8,395 nt of DNA, from positions 1 to 8,395 of the forward strand of contig CAMVQX010000065.1 of NCBI GenBank assembly GCA_947169755.1, read 5' to 3'. The notes under the pieces are model-generated. The model ran no database searches. It saw only the letters and a program-made list of their open reading frames with translations, and was not told where the DNA came from. The position numbers and the translations under genes were made by a program. Below, piece after piece: positions 1 to 6,918 of this stretch. The stretch is from an uncultured bacterium (lineage in GTDB: Bacteria; Cyanobacteriota; Vampirovibrionia; Gastranaerophilales; Gastranaerophilaceae). Each line of letters opens with the position of its first letter. Within the stretch, counting starts at the first letter, position 1.

Positions 1-557
1 TTAAATTTTCCTTTAATTACTACACTGTCTATTGCTTTCAACTTTTTTATATCTTCTGCACAATATGGGAGGTTATCACTGTCTATTGCAAGCGGAAGTT
101 TTGTATATTGCTTGATTTTTGCAATATTTTTCATATAGATTTCTTCTGTAATTATGATTTCATCTACTTTGTGAAAGTTGCTTACAAAATCTATTCCTGC
201 AAGATTGTGAATATCAAAGTAAGAATCTACAATTATTTTGAAAGGGAGATTAAACACTTTTATAGCTTCAAGAATTGCAAAACTGTTAATAAATATTCCA
301 TCAATTCCAGATGTTTTTATAAATTTTAAAAATTTTTTAATTTCCGGAAGATTTTCTTCTGTTATATCGTGTTTAAAATTAATATATATTTTGCAATCGT
401 TTTCTTTTGCTGTTTGAACAAATTCATTTACGTACTCAAAATTGTTATCAAGGAATTTTTTATAATAAACGTAATATTCCTTGCATTTTGTGGAATTTGA
501 AAATGTTTCTATATCTTCAGGCTTTTTTACCGGTGCTACTATTCTTATATTTTCCAT
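1..557 (-). CDS. Peptidase U32-family-like TIM-barrel protein, N-terminal part (runs off left edge)
   Basis: Reading the minus strand from the ATG at 557-555 gives 185 codons with no stop before the window edge, so the C-terminus is missing. The protein opens with MENIRIVAPVKKPEDIETF, resembling the strand-loop that starts U32 peptidases. Alternating beta strands and helices follow (DCKIYINF near residue 55, GIDGIFINSFAILEAI near 85-100, PFKIIVDSYFDIHN near 105-118), the pattern of a U32 TIM-barrel. The stretch near 165-185 (LPYCAEDIKKLKAIDSVVIKGKF) resembles the U32 segment that normally reads DLCLIDYIPEL...DSxKIEGR, but the usual central G-A-L-C...G-R-C-x-S region appears to be absent. Family members include peptidases and tRNA or ubiquinone hydroxylation proteins, so substrate cannot be inferred. 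The start overlaps the stop of the AsmA-like gene (TAATG), indicating translational coupling. Family call is by pattern recognition and moderately confident; function is unknown. Confidence 0.65.
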   Translation of the reverse strand, partial: MENIRIVAPVKKPEDIETFSNSTKCKEYYVYYKKFLDNNFEYVNEFVQTAKENDCKIYINFKHDITEENLPEIKKFLKFIKTSGIDGIFINSFAILEAIKVFNLPFKIIVDSYFDIHNLAGIDFVSNFHKVDEIIITEEIYMKNIAKIKQYTKLPLAIDSDNLPYCAEDIKKLKAIDSVVIKGKF

Positions 558-3500
558 TAGTTATCCTTTGCAAAAAATCTTTTTATTTTATTTTTTAATT
601 TTGCATCTTCTCTAGCCTTAGCTTCCTGAGCTTGCATAATTGCTTCAATCGTTGCATTGTTTGGATCTTCTACCAAAGATGGATCAGGTAATGTCTCTAC
701 AAAACTTTTTGCCTTTTCCATTTCCGATGCTAAAGCAAGCCACTTAAATGATTTTATTAATTTAAGCGGTTTGGAAACATCGCCTCTTAAAACGATTTGG
801 AATTTTGTTGCCATTTTGTCATCCAATTGAGATTCCAAGCTCGGAAGGGCTGCACTTTCTTCAGGTGTCAATTGTTCACAGAACAAGAAGAATGTTTTTG
901 CCATCACAACATTTAGACCCGGTGTTGATTGTACAAGATTTATCGGGTTTAATTGCGATAAAGGTCCAAGCATGTTTGCGATTACAGAACCCAATTTTGC
1001 TCGGACTTTCATATCAGCAGTGTTTTTTAATAAATCAAAATCGCCTGCTATAAATAAGCTCATAACCGGTCCTATTGTTGTAATAGGTGTTATGTGAGCA
1101 ATACCGTCATCAAATTTTATTAAACCTTCAAGAGTTTTGAAGTGAGATGTGTCGATAGATGCCAGATTATTAATAATTCCGCCTAAAGCTGTTTGGAAAA
1201 ATTGGGATTCTCTTATATTTTCTGCTAAAATCATATTTTCAATCTTACCAAAAGGTCCTAATTGCCCGTCTGTAATTGTAAAGGTTATATCACCTTTGAG
1301 GTTTTTCATCATTTCTTCAACTGTTTTGCCGCAGATTGAAATATCGGTATTGAAATCCATTTCTCCTGTTATTGCATCTTTTACATTTGCAATATCGATT
1401 AGAGCTTTTTCGACATTCAAATTCTTGCCTTTCGTTTTGATATCAATCAGCATTTTTAAAAGGTCTACTGTTATATCACCGTTTATAGTTCCGTCAAATG
1501 TATGTGTATTTAAATCAGTAAGGAATAAATTACTGTTTTTGATAGCAATTTGGCCGGTTGTATTTTCAGCTTTTATTGCTCCGGTTTTTATTTCTCTGAT
1601 ATTTATTGAACCGTTTTGAAGTAAAAGGGGGATTTGCGAAGCTTCCGAGCCGGAATTTGATTTTGAGAGATATTTGTTCAAGGCTTCCGGTACTTTGATA
1701 ATTTTATCAACATTAATAAATCTTGAATTCAGATTAAGATTAGAAATTGTAAATATCTGATGCGGATTTATATCTGTTTTGGCAATCAGATTGATGTCAG
1801 ATTCATTTAATAAGAGCCTTTTAACATCAAGAACAATATTTTTGCCGGAAAGATTGAGGTCTGCGCTATTCATAGAAGTCAAAATTTCCGGAATTCTCAA
1901 TTCGGAAATATTGAAATTCCCGCGCATTATAGGAGATTTAAGTTTGCCGAAAATAATCAAATTCCCGTTCATTTTGAATGATGAATTTTTAAATGCCGTG
2001 AATCTACCGTTCAATTCTTTTGGAATTTCAATTTTTATTAAATTTATAAACGGATGAGCGGTATTAAGTTTTACAATAGTACCTGAAATTTCGGCAATTT
2101 TTTGAACATTTAACATGTTGTTTTCTAAATCATCAGTAAACTGTGAGGCATTTGTATATAAGCCTGTTTGTTTTATATGCAGCCGATCTTTTTTACGGTC
2201 GATTTTTGCTTGTAGTATGCTTTGTTTGTCAAGCATACTTTGAATAGCAATAGGCGTTATGAAATTTGCTTTATCGGATTTGACCTGTAGTATTACTGAT
2301 TGTTTTTTACTGTCTCCGTTAACTTTTACTTTGACCGGCAAATTTCCCCTGGCTTCTATAAACGGTTCAGCCTGTATTCCGGCAAATTTCCGCAAATCTG
2401 TGGCATTTAAATAGCCGTCTGCAACTATATTTAAATCAGGATTGGAAGAATAGTTTTTTAAATATCCTGTAAAACCTATTTTTGAATTACTGTTAACAAT
2501 CAAATTAGACGGTTCAATATTAATATCCTGTTCAGTCAATTTTACTGTTAAATTCGGATTTTGAACGGTTGAATTTGTTTTTGGCAAAGTAATTTTTAAA
2601 TTTTTATTTGTAATATTTCCGTCAATAGTTTTCAAATCTGTAACTGCGCCTACAATAAACTTTTCGTTGTTGATTACAATATTTGAATTTCTTAGCGTTA
2701 AATTTTCGATAATTGCATTAGCATATGCTACAGCTTGTTTTAATTGTCCTTGTATTTTGGCATCAACTGTTGCAGTGCCGGAAGTAAGTGAGATAGATCT
2801 TTTCAAATCTGACGGGGCAAAGGCTTTAAATAAGCCTTCTAACGGTAATTTTTCGGAATGAACTGTGATGTCGGTGTATGTATCGTTATCTATTATTCCT
2901 TCGGCTTCCAGAATTTTACCGTTTACAAAGACCGATGTGTTTGTGATATTTAATTTGTCATCGTCAAAAATAAGATTAGCTCTGATTTTATCAAATACAA
3001 GATTTGTTGCGCCGTTTGTAAAACTCCCGTCGCGAGCAATTATTGCACCGGTTGAGAATATCTTTTTAAAATCAGTTTTTATATTTGTTCTACCTATCCA
3101 GTAACCGTTTGCCTTTATGTAAGAAAGGTTATTTTTTATATGAAGGGTATCTAAAACTGCTTTTGACAAAATAACCATATTATTAAAGAAAATTCGGTCC
3201 GTAAACAAATTGATATTTAAATTCGGGTTTTCCCCGTATCCTAATTTGCCGAACAATTTTATTGACTGATCTTTTGCAATTGTTAAATCAGTATCTATAT
3301 CGGCATTATTTCCGTTAAATTTTGCTTTTATATATGATTTTGGCAATTTATATCCTGAAAGTGTCATTGTAATATCATCTGCGGATAAATTACCTTTGAT
3401 TTTGAATTTGTCATCTTTTCGTATTTTTAATTTAGCATCAATATTTGATTTCAAGTCGTAATTTCTGTATACAAGAACCGGATTTAAAAACGGCATTTCT

Positions 3501-4222
3501 ATTTTTTCTGCCGGATCATCTTCGGGATCTTTTTCTCTTGCCGGCGGAATATATGAATCTATATTCAATTTTGCAATTATTTTTTCTTCGTTATCACTTG
3601 ATACTTTGGCAATTGTTTTAATTTTCCCGATTTCTCTGTGTTTGTAACCGCCAGTCAATTTATCACCTTCCAGAGAAAGAGTGTGCCCCGTTTCTATATC
3701 ATTTACAATAACTTTGTAATCCGTAATTTTTGCATTAACCAATCTGTATTTTATTTTTGATATATCAATAGGTAAAGGTTTTGTTTCTTTTGGCAGTTCA
3801 TTTTTTTTGCGGTTTAAAATATCTTCAATAAGTGTCATAAACTTAAACTGCTCACCATTAGCTATTTCAAGATTAATTCTTGGAGATTTTATTTCTGCGC
3901 ACGATGCTTTAACAGTTAGGAATAGTAAATTTGGTAGTGAAATTCTGAACTTTATTCCGTCTGTTTCTAAAATTGTAGAGCCGTCAGGAAGTTTTATGTT
4001 TACTTTACCTGTTTTTATTCCTGCTTGTAAAAGCCAATTGGTGCTAATCTTTGGATTTTCTACCGATAAGTCAACATTAGCTTGTTCTTTTACGAGTTTT
4101 TGGATTTCCGGCATATATTTGGTCAAATCTACGACATTTGGCAAAATAAATAAAAATCCAAGATACAAAACAAGCAACAAAGCAACTATGCTCCCTGCAA
4201 AATATATAAAAAATTTTTTCAT
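557..4222 (-). CDS. AsmA-family envelope protein (TamB/YhdP-sized), 1221 residues
   Basis: A very large inner-membrane-anchored periplasmic protein of the AsmA-like superfamily, whose members (AsmA, TamB, YhdP) form long beta grooves implicated in moving phospholipids between the two membranes. A short basic N-terminus (MKKFF) precedes one hydrophobic helix at about residues 8-29, then an AsmA-type N-domain to about 125. The rest is mainly beta-strand repeats. A segment around 755-778 (GKLKSPIMRGNFNISELRI) has the typical repeat form, and the C-terminal AsmA-like signature follows at about 959-1000 (GKTVEEMMKNLKGDITFTI, then DGQLGPFGKIENMI). The tail, about 1185-1221, is helical, charged and Lys-rich. 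The length is close to E. coli TamB (1259) and YhdP (1266), but overall assignment to one subfamily is not possible by eye. The start is supported by a strong purine-rich Shine-Dalgarno. First gene of a probable two-gene unit with the U32-like gene. Lipid transport is inferred from the family. Confidence 0.85.
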   Translation of the reverse strand: MKKFFIYFAGSIVALLLVLYLGFLFILPNVVDLTKYMPEIQKLVKEQANVDLSVENPKISTNWLLQAGIKTGKVNIKLPDGSTILETDGIKFRISLPNLLFLTVKASCAEIKSPRINLEIANGEQFKFMTLIEDILNRKKNELPKETKPLPIDISKIKYRLVNAKITDYKVIVNDIETGHTLSLEGDKLTGGYKHREIGKIKTIAKVSSDNEEKIIAKLNIDSYIPPAREKDPEDDPAEKIEMPFLNPVLVYRNYDLKSNIDAKLKIRKDDKFKIKGNLSADDITMTLSGYKLPKSYIKAKFNGNNADIDTDLTIAKDQSIKLFGKLGYGENPNLNINLFTDRIFFNNMVILSKAVLDTLHIKNNLSYIKANGYWIGRTNIKTDFKKIFSTGAIIARDGSFTNGATNLVFDKIRANLIFDDDKLNITNTSVFVNGKILEAEGIIDNDTYTDITVHSEKLPLEGLFKAFAPSDLKRSISLTSGTATVDAKIQGQLKQAVAYANAIIENLTLRNSNIVINNEKFIVGAVTDLKTIDGNITNKNLKITLPKTNSTVQNPNLTVKLTEQDINIEPSNLIVNSNSKIGFTGYLKNYSSNPDLNIVADGYLNATDLRKFAGIQAEPFIEARGNLPVKVKVNGDSKKQSVILQVKSDKANFITPIAIQSMLDKQSILQAKIDRKKDRLHIKQTGLYTNASQFTDDLENNMLNVQKIAEISGTIVKLNTAHPFINLIKIEIPKELNGRFTAFKNSSFKMNGNLIIFGKLKSPIMRGNFNISELRIPEILTSMNSADLNLSGKNIVLDVKRLLLNESDINLIAKTDINPHQIFTISNLNLNSRFINVDKIIKVPEALNKYLSKSNSGSEASQIPLLLQNGSINIREIKTGAIKAENTTGQIAIKNSNLFLTDLNTHTFDGTINGDITVDLLKMLIDIKTKGKNLNVEKALIDIANVKDAITGEMDFNTDISICGKTVEEMMKNLKGDITFTITDGQLGPFGKIENMILAENIRESQFFQTALGGIINNLASIDTSHFKTLEGLIKFDDGIAHITPITTIGPVMSLFIAGDFDLLKNTADMKVRAKLGSVIANMLGPLSQLNPINLVQSTPGLNVVMAKTFFLFCEQLTPEESAALPSLESQLDDKMATKFQIVLRGDVSKPLKLIKSFKWLALASEMEKAKSFVETLPDPSLVEDPNNATIEAIMQAQEAKAREDAKLKNKIKRFFAKDN
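563..569 (-). promoter_or_regulatory. Shine-Dalgarno of the U32-like gene, inside the end of the AsmA-like gene
   Basis: On the minus strand AAAGGAT lies 5 bases before the ATG at 557. It is formed by the last codons (Lys, Asp) of the upstream 1221-residue gene. Together with the TAATG overlap this suggests that ribosomes finishing the upstream gene reinitiate here. Confidence 0.5.
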
Positions 4223-4228
4223 AAATAT

Positions 4229-4240
4229 CCCTCTCTCCTC
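4229..4240 (-). promoter_or_regulatory. Shine-Dalgarno of the AsmA-like gene
   Basis: The minus strand reads GAGGAGAGAGGG, ending 6 bases before the ATG at 4222. It is an extended purine-rich ribosome binding site that fixes this start. It contrasts with the divergent gene at 4346, which has almost none. Confidence 0.7.
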
Positions 4241-4247
4241 AAATTCT

Positions 4248-4253
4248 ACTATA
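4248..4253 (-). promoter_or_regulatory. Possible -10 box for the AsmA-like gene
   Basis: TATAGT on the minus strand would place a transcript start near 4241, giving a leader of about 19 bases that just contains the Shine-Dalgarno. No convincing -35 hexamer lies at 16-18 bases, so this is weak. A perfect minus-strand TATAAT at 4338-4343 is an alternative that would give a leader of roughly 110 bases. Confidence 0.25.
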
Positions 4254-4333
4254 TAAAATGCTCAAATTCAATAATTTTTAAGTTTTAGTAAGAATTAGTC
4301 TATTGGGTAATATTAATTTTTTATATAACAAAA

Positions 4334-4339
4334 TATTAT
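4334..4339 (+). promoter_or_regulatory. Possible -10 box giving a leaderless mRNA for the histidine-kinase-like gene
   Basis: TATTAT is separated by 6 bases from the A of the ATG at 4346, so the usual transcription start (7th base after the hexamer) would coincide with the start codon. No good -35 is visible at 16-18 bases. An alternative pairing is TTGGGT (4303-4308) with TATAAC (4324-4329), spacer 15, which would give a leader of about 10 bases. The site is tentative. Confidence 0.3.
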
Positions 4340-4345
4340 TATAGG

Positions 4346-5026
4346 ATGACGGATTTTAAGAAACTGGCTTATAAGCAAAGGGAAGAATTTATATCTACAT
4401 TAAATCATGATTTGAAAATTCCTATTATTGCACAGATACGTGCATTAGAATTGTTGGTAAAAGAAAATTTCGGCAGTTTAAATTTTGCTCAAAAAGAAAT
4501 GCTTAATTTAACTTTAACTTCCTGTAAATCTGTGTATAAAATGATTTCCGGTATTCTTTCGTCTTATAAGTATGAAAATCGTGATATTGTACTTGATTTG
4601 GAAATTATTGATGTTGTTGAAATATTAAATAAGTGTTTGAATTATAATGAAACTTTGTTGGCGAAGAAACATATAAATTTTGTTATAAAATCTCAAAGTG
4701 CTTTGAATTTGATATGTGCAGATAAAATTCAATTAAAAAAAGCTTTTGAATATATTATAAATTATTGTATTTCAAATTCTATTTCGGATATTGAGTGTAA
4801 AATTGTTAGTAAAAGCGATATTGCTCAGATTGATTTTGTTTTTGAGAATCCCTACGGAACTCAGGAAAAATTAAATAATGTGTTTTTATCAAGAATGGAT
4901 AAAGTTGGGTGCAGTTTGGGGTTATATTTGGCAAGACAAATAATTAATGCCCATAACGGAATTATAAAACTTTACAATCTGGGCGTAAATAATGTTTGTT
5001 CTGTTACTTTGTTGCATAAAATATAA
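4346..5026 (+). CDS. Short soluble histidine-kinase-like protein, no sensor domain
   Basis: 226 residues consisting only of a transmitter core. The H-box is at residues 14-26 (EFISTLNHDLKIP, phosphoacceptor candidate His21, followed by the usual acidic residue and Pro). A dimerisation helix hairpin runs to about 75. A HATPase-like domain follows: N-box near 134-146 (FEYIINYCISNS, Asn144), a degenerate G1 box at 167-171 (ENPYG instead of DxGxG), and a clear F/G2 region at 180-205 (F180, then GCSLGLYLARQIINAHNG). There is no signal peptide, membrane helix, PAS or HAMP domain, and no response-regulator gene nearby, so it is an orphan. Start: the ATG is preceded only by AGG at zero spacing. No better in-frame start exists upstream before stops at 4286-4291, and a later Met would remove the H-box. 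ATP binding may be weakened by the G1 changes. It may sense an intracellular signal or a protein partner; that part is inference. Confidence 0.8.
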   Translation: MTDFKKLAYKQREEFISTLNHDLKIPIIAQIRALELLVKENFGSLNFAQKEMLNLTLTSCKSVYKMISGILSSYKYENRDIVLDLEIIDVVEILNKCLNYNETLLAKKHINFVIKSQSALNLICADKIQLKKAFEYIINYCISNSISDIECKIVSKSDIAQIDFVFENPYGTQEKLNNVFLSRMDKVGCSLGLYLARQIINAHNGIIKLYNLGVNNVCSVTLLHKI

Positions 5027-5041
5027 ATTATATGTTATAAT
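5012..5041 (+). promoter_or_regulatory. Sigma70-type promoter with extended -10, predicted start at the ATG of the next gene
   Basis: TTGCAT (5012-5017), an 18-base spacer, then TG-t-TATAAT (TG at 5033-5034, hexamer 5036-5041): a consensus extended -10. Six bases separate the hexamer from the A of the ATG at 5048, so the expected transcript would begin at the start codon. The -35 lies in the last codons of the histidine-kinase-like gene, so the four-Cys gene probably has its own promoter even though only 21 bases separate the two genes. Confidence 0.6.
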
Positions 5042-5047
5042 CTGCGT

Positions 5048-5479
5048 ATGAAAAAATTAGTTTTATTGTTTGTTATTTTAATTACAGCTCAGGCAGGTTT
5101 TTGTGCTTCTGATAAAATGGTTGCACTCAAAAAAATGAATGATAGTTACAAGGCTCAGTATCAGATTTGTCTGAATGTTTCCAGAAATTTTAAAATGGAT
5201 TCTACGATGTCTATCTTTATAAAGAATGAGTGTGTTAATTATCAGGTAAGACGTCAAAAAACATTGCCGTTACTTTTTCCTTTAACGTCCGCTAATGGTG
5301 ATGAGTACAAGAATAACAGAGAAATTCTTCAATCTGAATATGCTATTAAAATGGATAAAGATTTTATTAGCAACTTAAAAACTATTGCAACAGATTATTG
5401 CAAAGCAAACAAATACAAATATATCAAGAAAAAATCCGATGCTTGTACAAAAATTGATAGCTTATTCCCTGATTTTTAA
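5048..5479 (+). CDS. Small secreted protein with four cysteines, unknown function
   Basis: 143 residues that I do not recognise as any family. The N-terminus is a textbook Sec signal peptide: MKK, a hydrophobic core (residues 4-13), and a probable signal-peptidase I cleavage after Ala20 (GFCA/SDK). The sequence before Cys19 (AGF) is a poor lipobox, so a lipoprotein is less likely. The predicted mature chain of about 123 residues is basic and largely helical and contains four cysteines (41, 62, 118, 133), an even number consistent with two disulfides outside the cytoplasm. No Shine-Dalgarno precedes the ATG; instead an extended -10 promoter sits just upstream. The gene follows the histidine-kinase-like gene by 21 bases in the same direction, so a functional link is possible but unproven. 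Its stop codon overlaps the stop of the convergent gdhA gene. Confidence 0.8.
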   Translation: MKKLVLLFVILITAQAGFCASDKMVALKKMNDSYKAQYQICLNVSRNFKMDSTMSIFIKNECVNYQVRRQKTLPLLFPLTSANGDEYKNNREILQSEYAIKMDKDFISNLKTIATDYCKANKYKYIKKKSDACTKIDSLFPDF

Positions 5480-6828
5480 ACAATACCTTGAGCTTTCATA
5501 GCTTTTGCAAGTTTTCTGAATGCTGCAATGTTTGCACCTGCAACATAGTTGTTGCCAAGATTATAGTGTTCTGCAGCATCTTGACAAGATTTGAAAATAT
5601 TTACCATTATGTCATTGAGCTTTTTGTCGACTTCTTCAAAAGTAAAATAATATCTCATACTGTTTTGGCTCATTTCAATTGCAGAAGTAGCAACACCACC
5701 GGCATTTGCAGCTTTTGCCGGAGCAACAAGAACGTTATGTTCTAAGAAATATTCTGTTGCTTCTTTTGTACAAGGCATGTTTGCGCCTTCACCTACAGCA
5801 ATTACTCCGTTTTCGACAAGTTTTTTTGCCGAATTTAAATTAACTTCGTTTTGTGTTGCGCAAGGGAGTGCTATATCTGTTTTTATATTCCAAATTGGGG
5901 AATCTTCTCCTGTGCATTCAAAATATTGCGCTTCTGGATGTTTGTTTTTGTATTCAAAAATTCTTCCTCTTTCAACTTCTTTAATTTGTTTTATTAAATC
6001 CAAATCAATTCCGTTAGGATCGTAGATACAACCTTTAGAATCGCTCATTGCAACGACATTTGCACCGTATTCTTGAGCTTTCTGGCATGCATATATTGCG
6101 ACATTGCCTGCGCCGGATATGGTAACGGTTTTGCCTTTCAAAGATTGATTGCCATTTGCTATAAGCATTTCTCGCATAAAATATATCAATCCAAAACCGG
6201 TTGCTTCTTTTCTTGCTAATGAACCGCCGTATGAAAGACCTTTTCCGGTTAAGACTCCGCCTTCATATGCATCTCTGATTCTTTTGAATTGACCGAAAAG
6301 GTAACCTATTTCGCGTTCTCCTACACCTATATCACCGGCAGGTACGTCTACGTCTTGACCTATATGACGCTGCAATTCGGTCATAAAGCTTTGGCAAAAT
6401 CTCATAATTTCGCCGTCGGATTTGCCTTTAGGATCGAAATCCGAACCGCCTTTACCGCCTCCTATAGGAAGTCCTGTTAAAGCATTTTTAAATATTTGTT
6501 CAAAACCAAGAAATTTCATGATGCTTTGATTTACACTGGGATGAAATCTTAAACCGCCTTTATATGGACCTATAAGACTGCTATATTGTACTCTGTAGCC
6601 TCTATGAACAATTGTTTGACCTTCATCATTGATATAAGGAACTCGGAATGAAATTATTCTCTCAGGTTCTACCATTCTTTCCAATAATGCGATTTTTTCA
6701 TATTCCGGGTGTTTGTTAATAACAGGTTCAAGTGTTGATAAAACTTCATCTACAGCTTGAATATATTCTATTTCATGGGAATTTTTATTTTTAACGTCTG
6801 TTAATACTTTTTCCAAATAATTGTTCAT
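5476..6828 (-). CDS. gdhA: NADP-specific glutamate dehydrogenase
   Basis: Catalyses reversible reductive amination of 2-oxoglutarate with ammonium to L-glutamate in the cytoplasm, linking carbon and nitrogen metabolism. The 450 residues match the usual length of hexameric bacterial GdhA (E. coli 447). The substrate-binding and catalytic region is intact: GPYKGGLRFHPSVN at 87-100 (Lys90), Lys114 in FKNALTGLPIGGGKGG, Lys126 in GGGKGG, and PAGDIGVG at 163-170 with the catalytic Asp166. The Rossmann fold carries SGAGNVA at 238-244, and the following strand ends in SDSKG (262-266). A Ser-Asp-Ser at this place, rather than an acidic end alone, is typical of NADPH-preferring enzymes. The conserved C-terminal AKAANAGGVA is at 371-380. 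The start is supported by AAGAGGTG five bases upstream and by a good promoter. Monocistronic; its 3' end overlaps the convergent secreted-protein gene, with no terminator hairpin visible between them. Confidence 0.97.
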   Translation of the reverse strand: MNNYLEKVLTDVKNKNSHEIEYIQAVDEVLSTLEPVINKHPEYEKIALLERMVEPERIISFRVPYINDEGQTIVHRGYRVQYSSLIGPYKGGLRFHPSVNQSIMKFLGFEQIFKNALTGLPIGGGKGGSDFDPKGKSDGEIMRFCQSFMTELQRHIGQDVDVPAGDIGVGEREIGYLFGQFKRIRDAYEGGVLTGKGLSYGGSLARKEATGFGLIYFMREMLIANGNQSLKGKTVTISGAGNVAIYACQKAQEYGANVVAMSDSKGCIYDPNGIDLDLIKQIKEVERGRIFEYKNKHPEAQYFECTGEDSPIWNIKTDIALPCATQNEVNLNSAKKLVENGVIAVGEGANMPCTKEATEYFLEHNVLVAPAKAANAGGVATSAIEMSQNSMRYYFTFEEVDKKLNDIMVNIFKSCQDAAEHYNLGNNYVAGANIAAFRKLAKAMKAQGIV

Positions 6829-6855
6829 ACTACACCTCTTAATTTTTGTGTTGTA

Positions 6856-6884
6856 ATTGTAGCATATATTTTTTTTGTGCGCAA
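6856..6884 (-). promoter_or_regulatory. gdhA promoter
   Basis: On the minus strand TTGCGC (6884-6879), a 17-base spacer, then TACAAT (6861-6856) preceded by TGC, an extended -10. The predicted transcript start is near 6849, giving a leader of about 21 bases with the Shine-Dalgarno AAGAGGT at 6840-6834. Its -35 abuts the -35 of the divergent SIMPL-gene promoter with no base between. Confidence 0.55.
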
Positions 6885-6913
6885 TTGATTTTTAAAAAAA
6901 ATTTATGTATAAT
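6885..6913 (+). promoter_or_regulatory. Promoter of the SIMPL-protein operon
   Basis: TTGATT (6885-6890), an exact 17-base spacer, and a perfect TATAAT (6908-6913). The predicted transcript start is about 6920, right at the left end of the tandem duplication, so the mRNA would begin with the first copy of the ribosome binding site. Confidence 0.65.
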
Positions 6914-6918
6914 CTAGG

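Noticed and set aside
108..598. Plus-strand frames at 108-329 and 407-598
   Set aside because: They are opposite the U32-like gene and the AsmA-like C-terminus. Composition is Phe/Tyr/Cys-rich, typical of reversed AT-rich coding sequence, and they lack ribosome binding sites.
3807..4256. Plus-strand reading frame of 149 codons opposite the AsmA-like gene
   Set aside because: It is antisense to a convincing long gene, has no Shine-Dalgarno, and its translation looks like an AT-rich shadow with no domain pattern. The same applies to the plus-strand frames at 805-1053, 1149-1619, 1779-2057, 2667-2861 and 2865-3104.
5093..5110. Lipobox in the four-Cys protein (Cys19)
   Set aside because: The residues before Cys19 are A-G-F, which does not fit the lipobox consensus (small residue immediately before Cys), while GFCA/S is a good signal-peptidase I site.
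5488..6480. Plus-strand frames within gdhA (5488-5745, 5777-6025, 6289-6480)
   Set aside because: The opposite strand encodes a fully conserved glutamate dehydrogenase; these are shadows.
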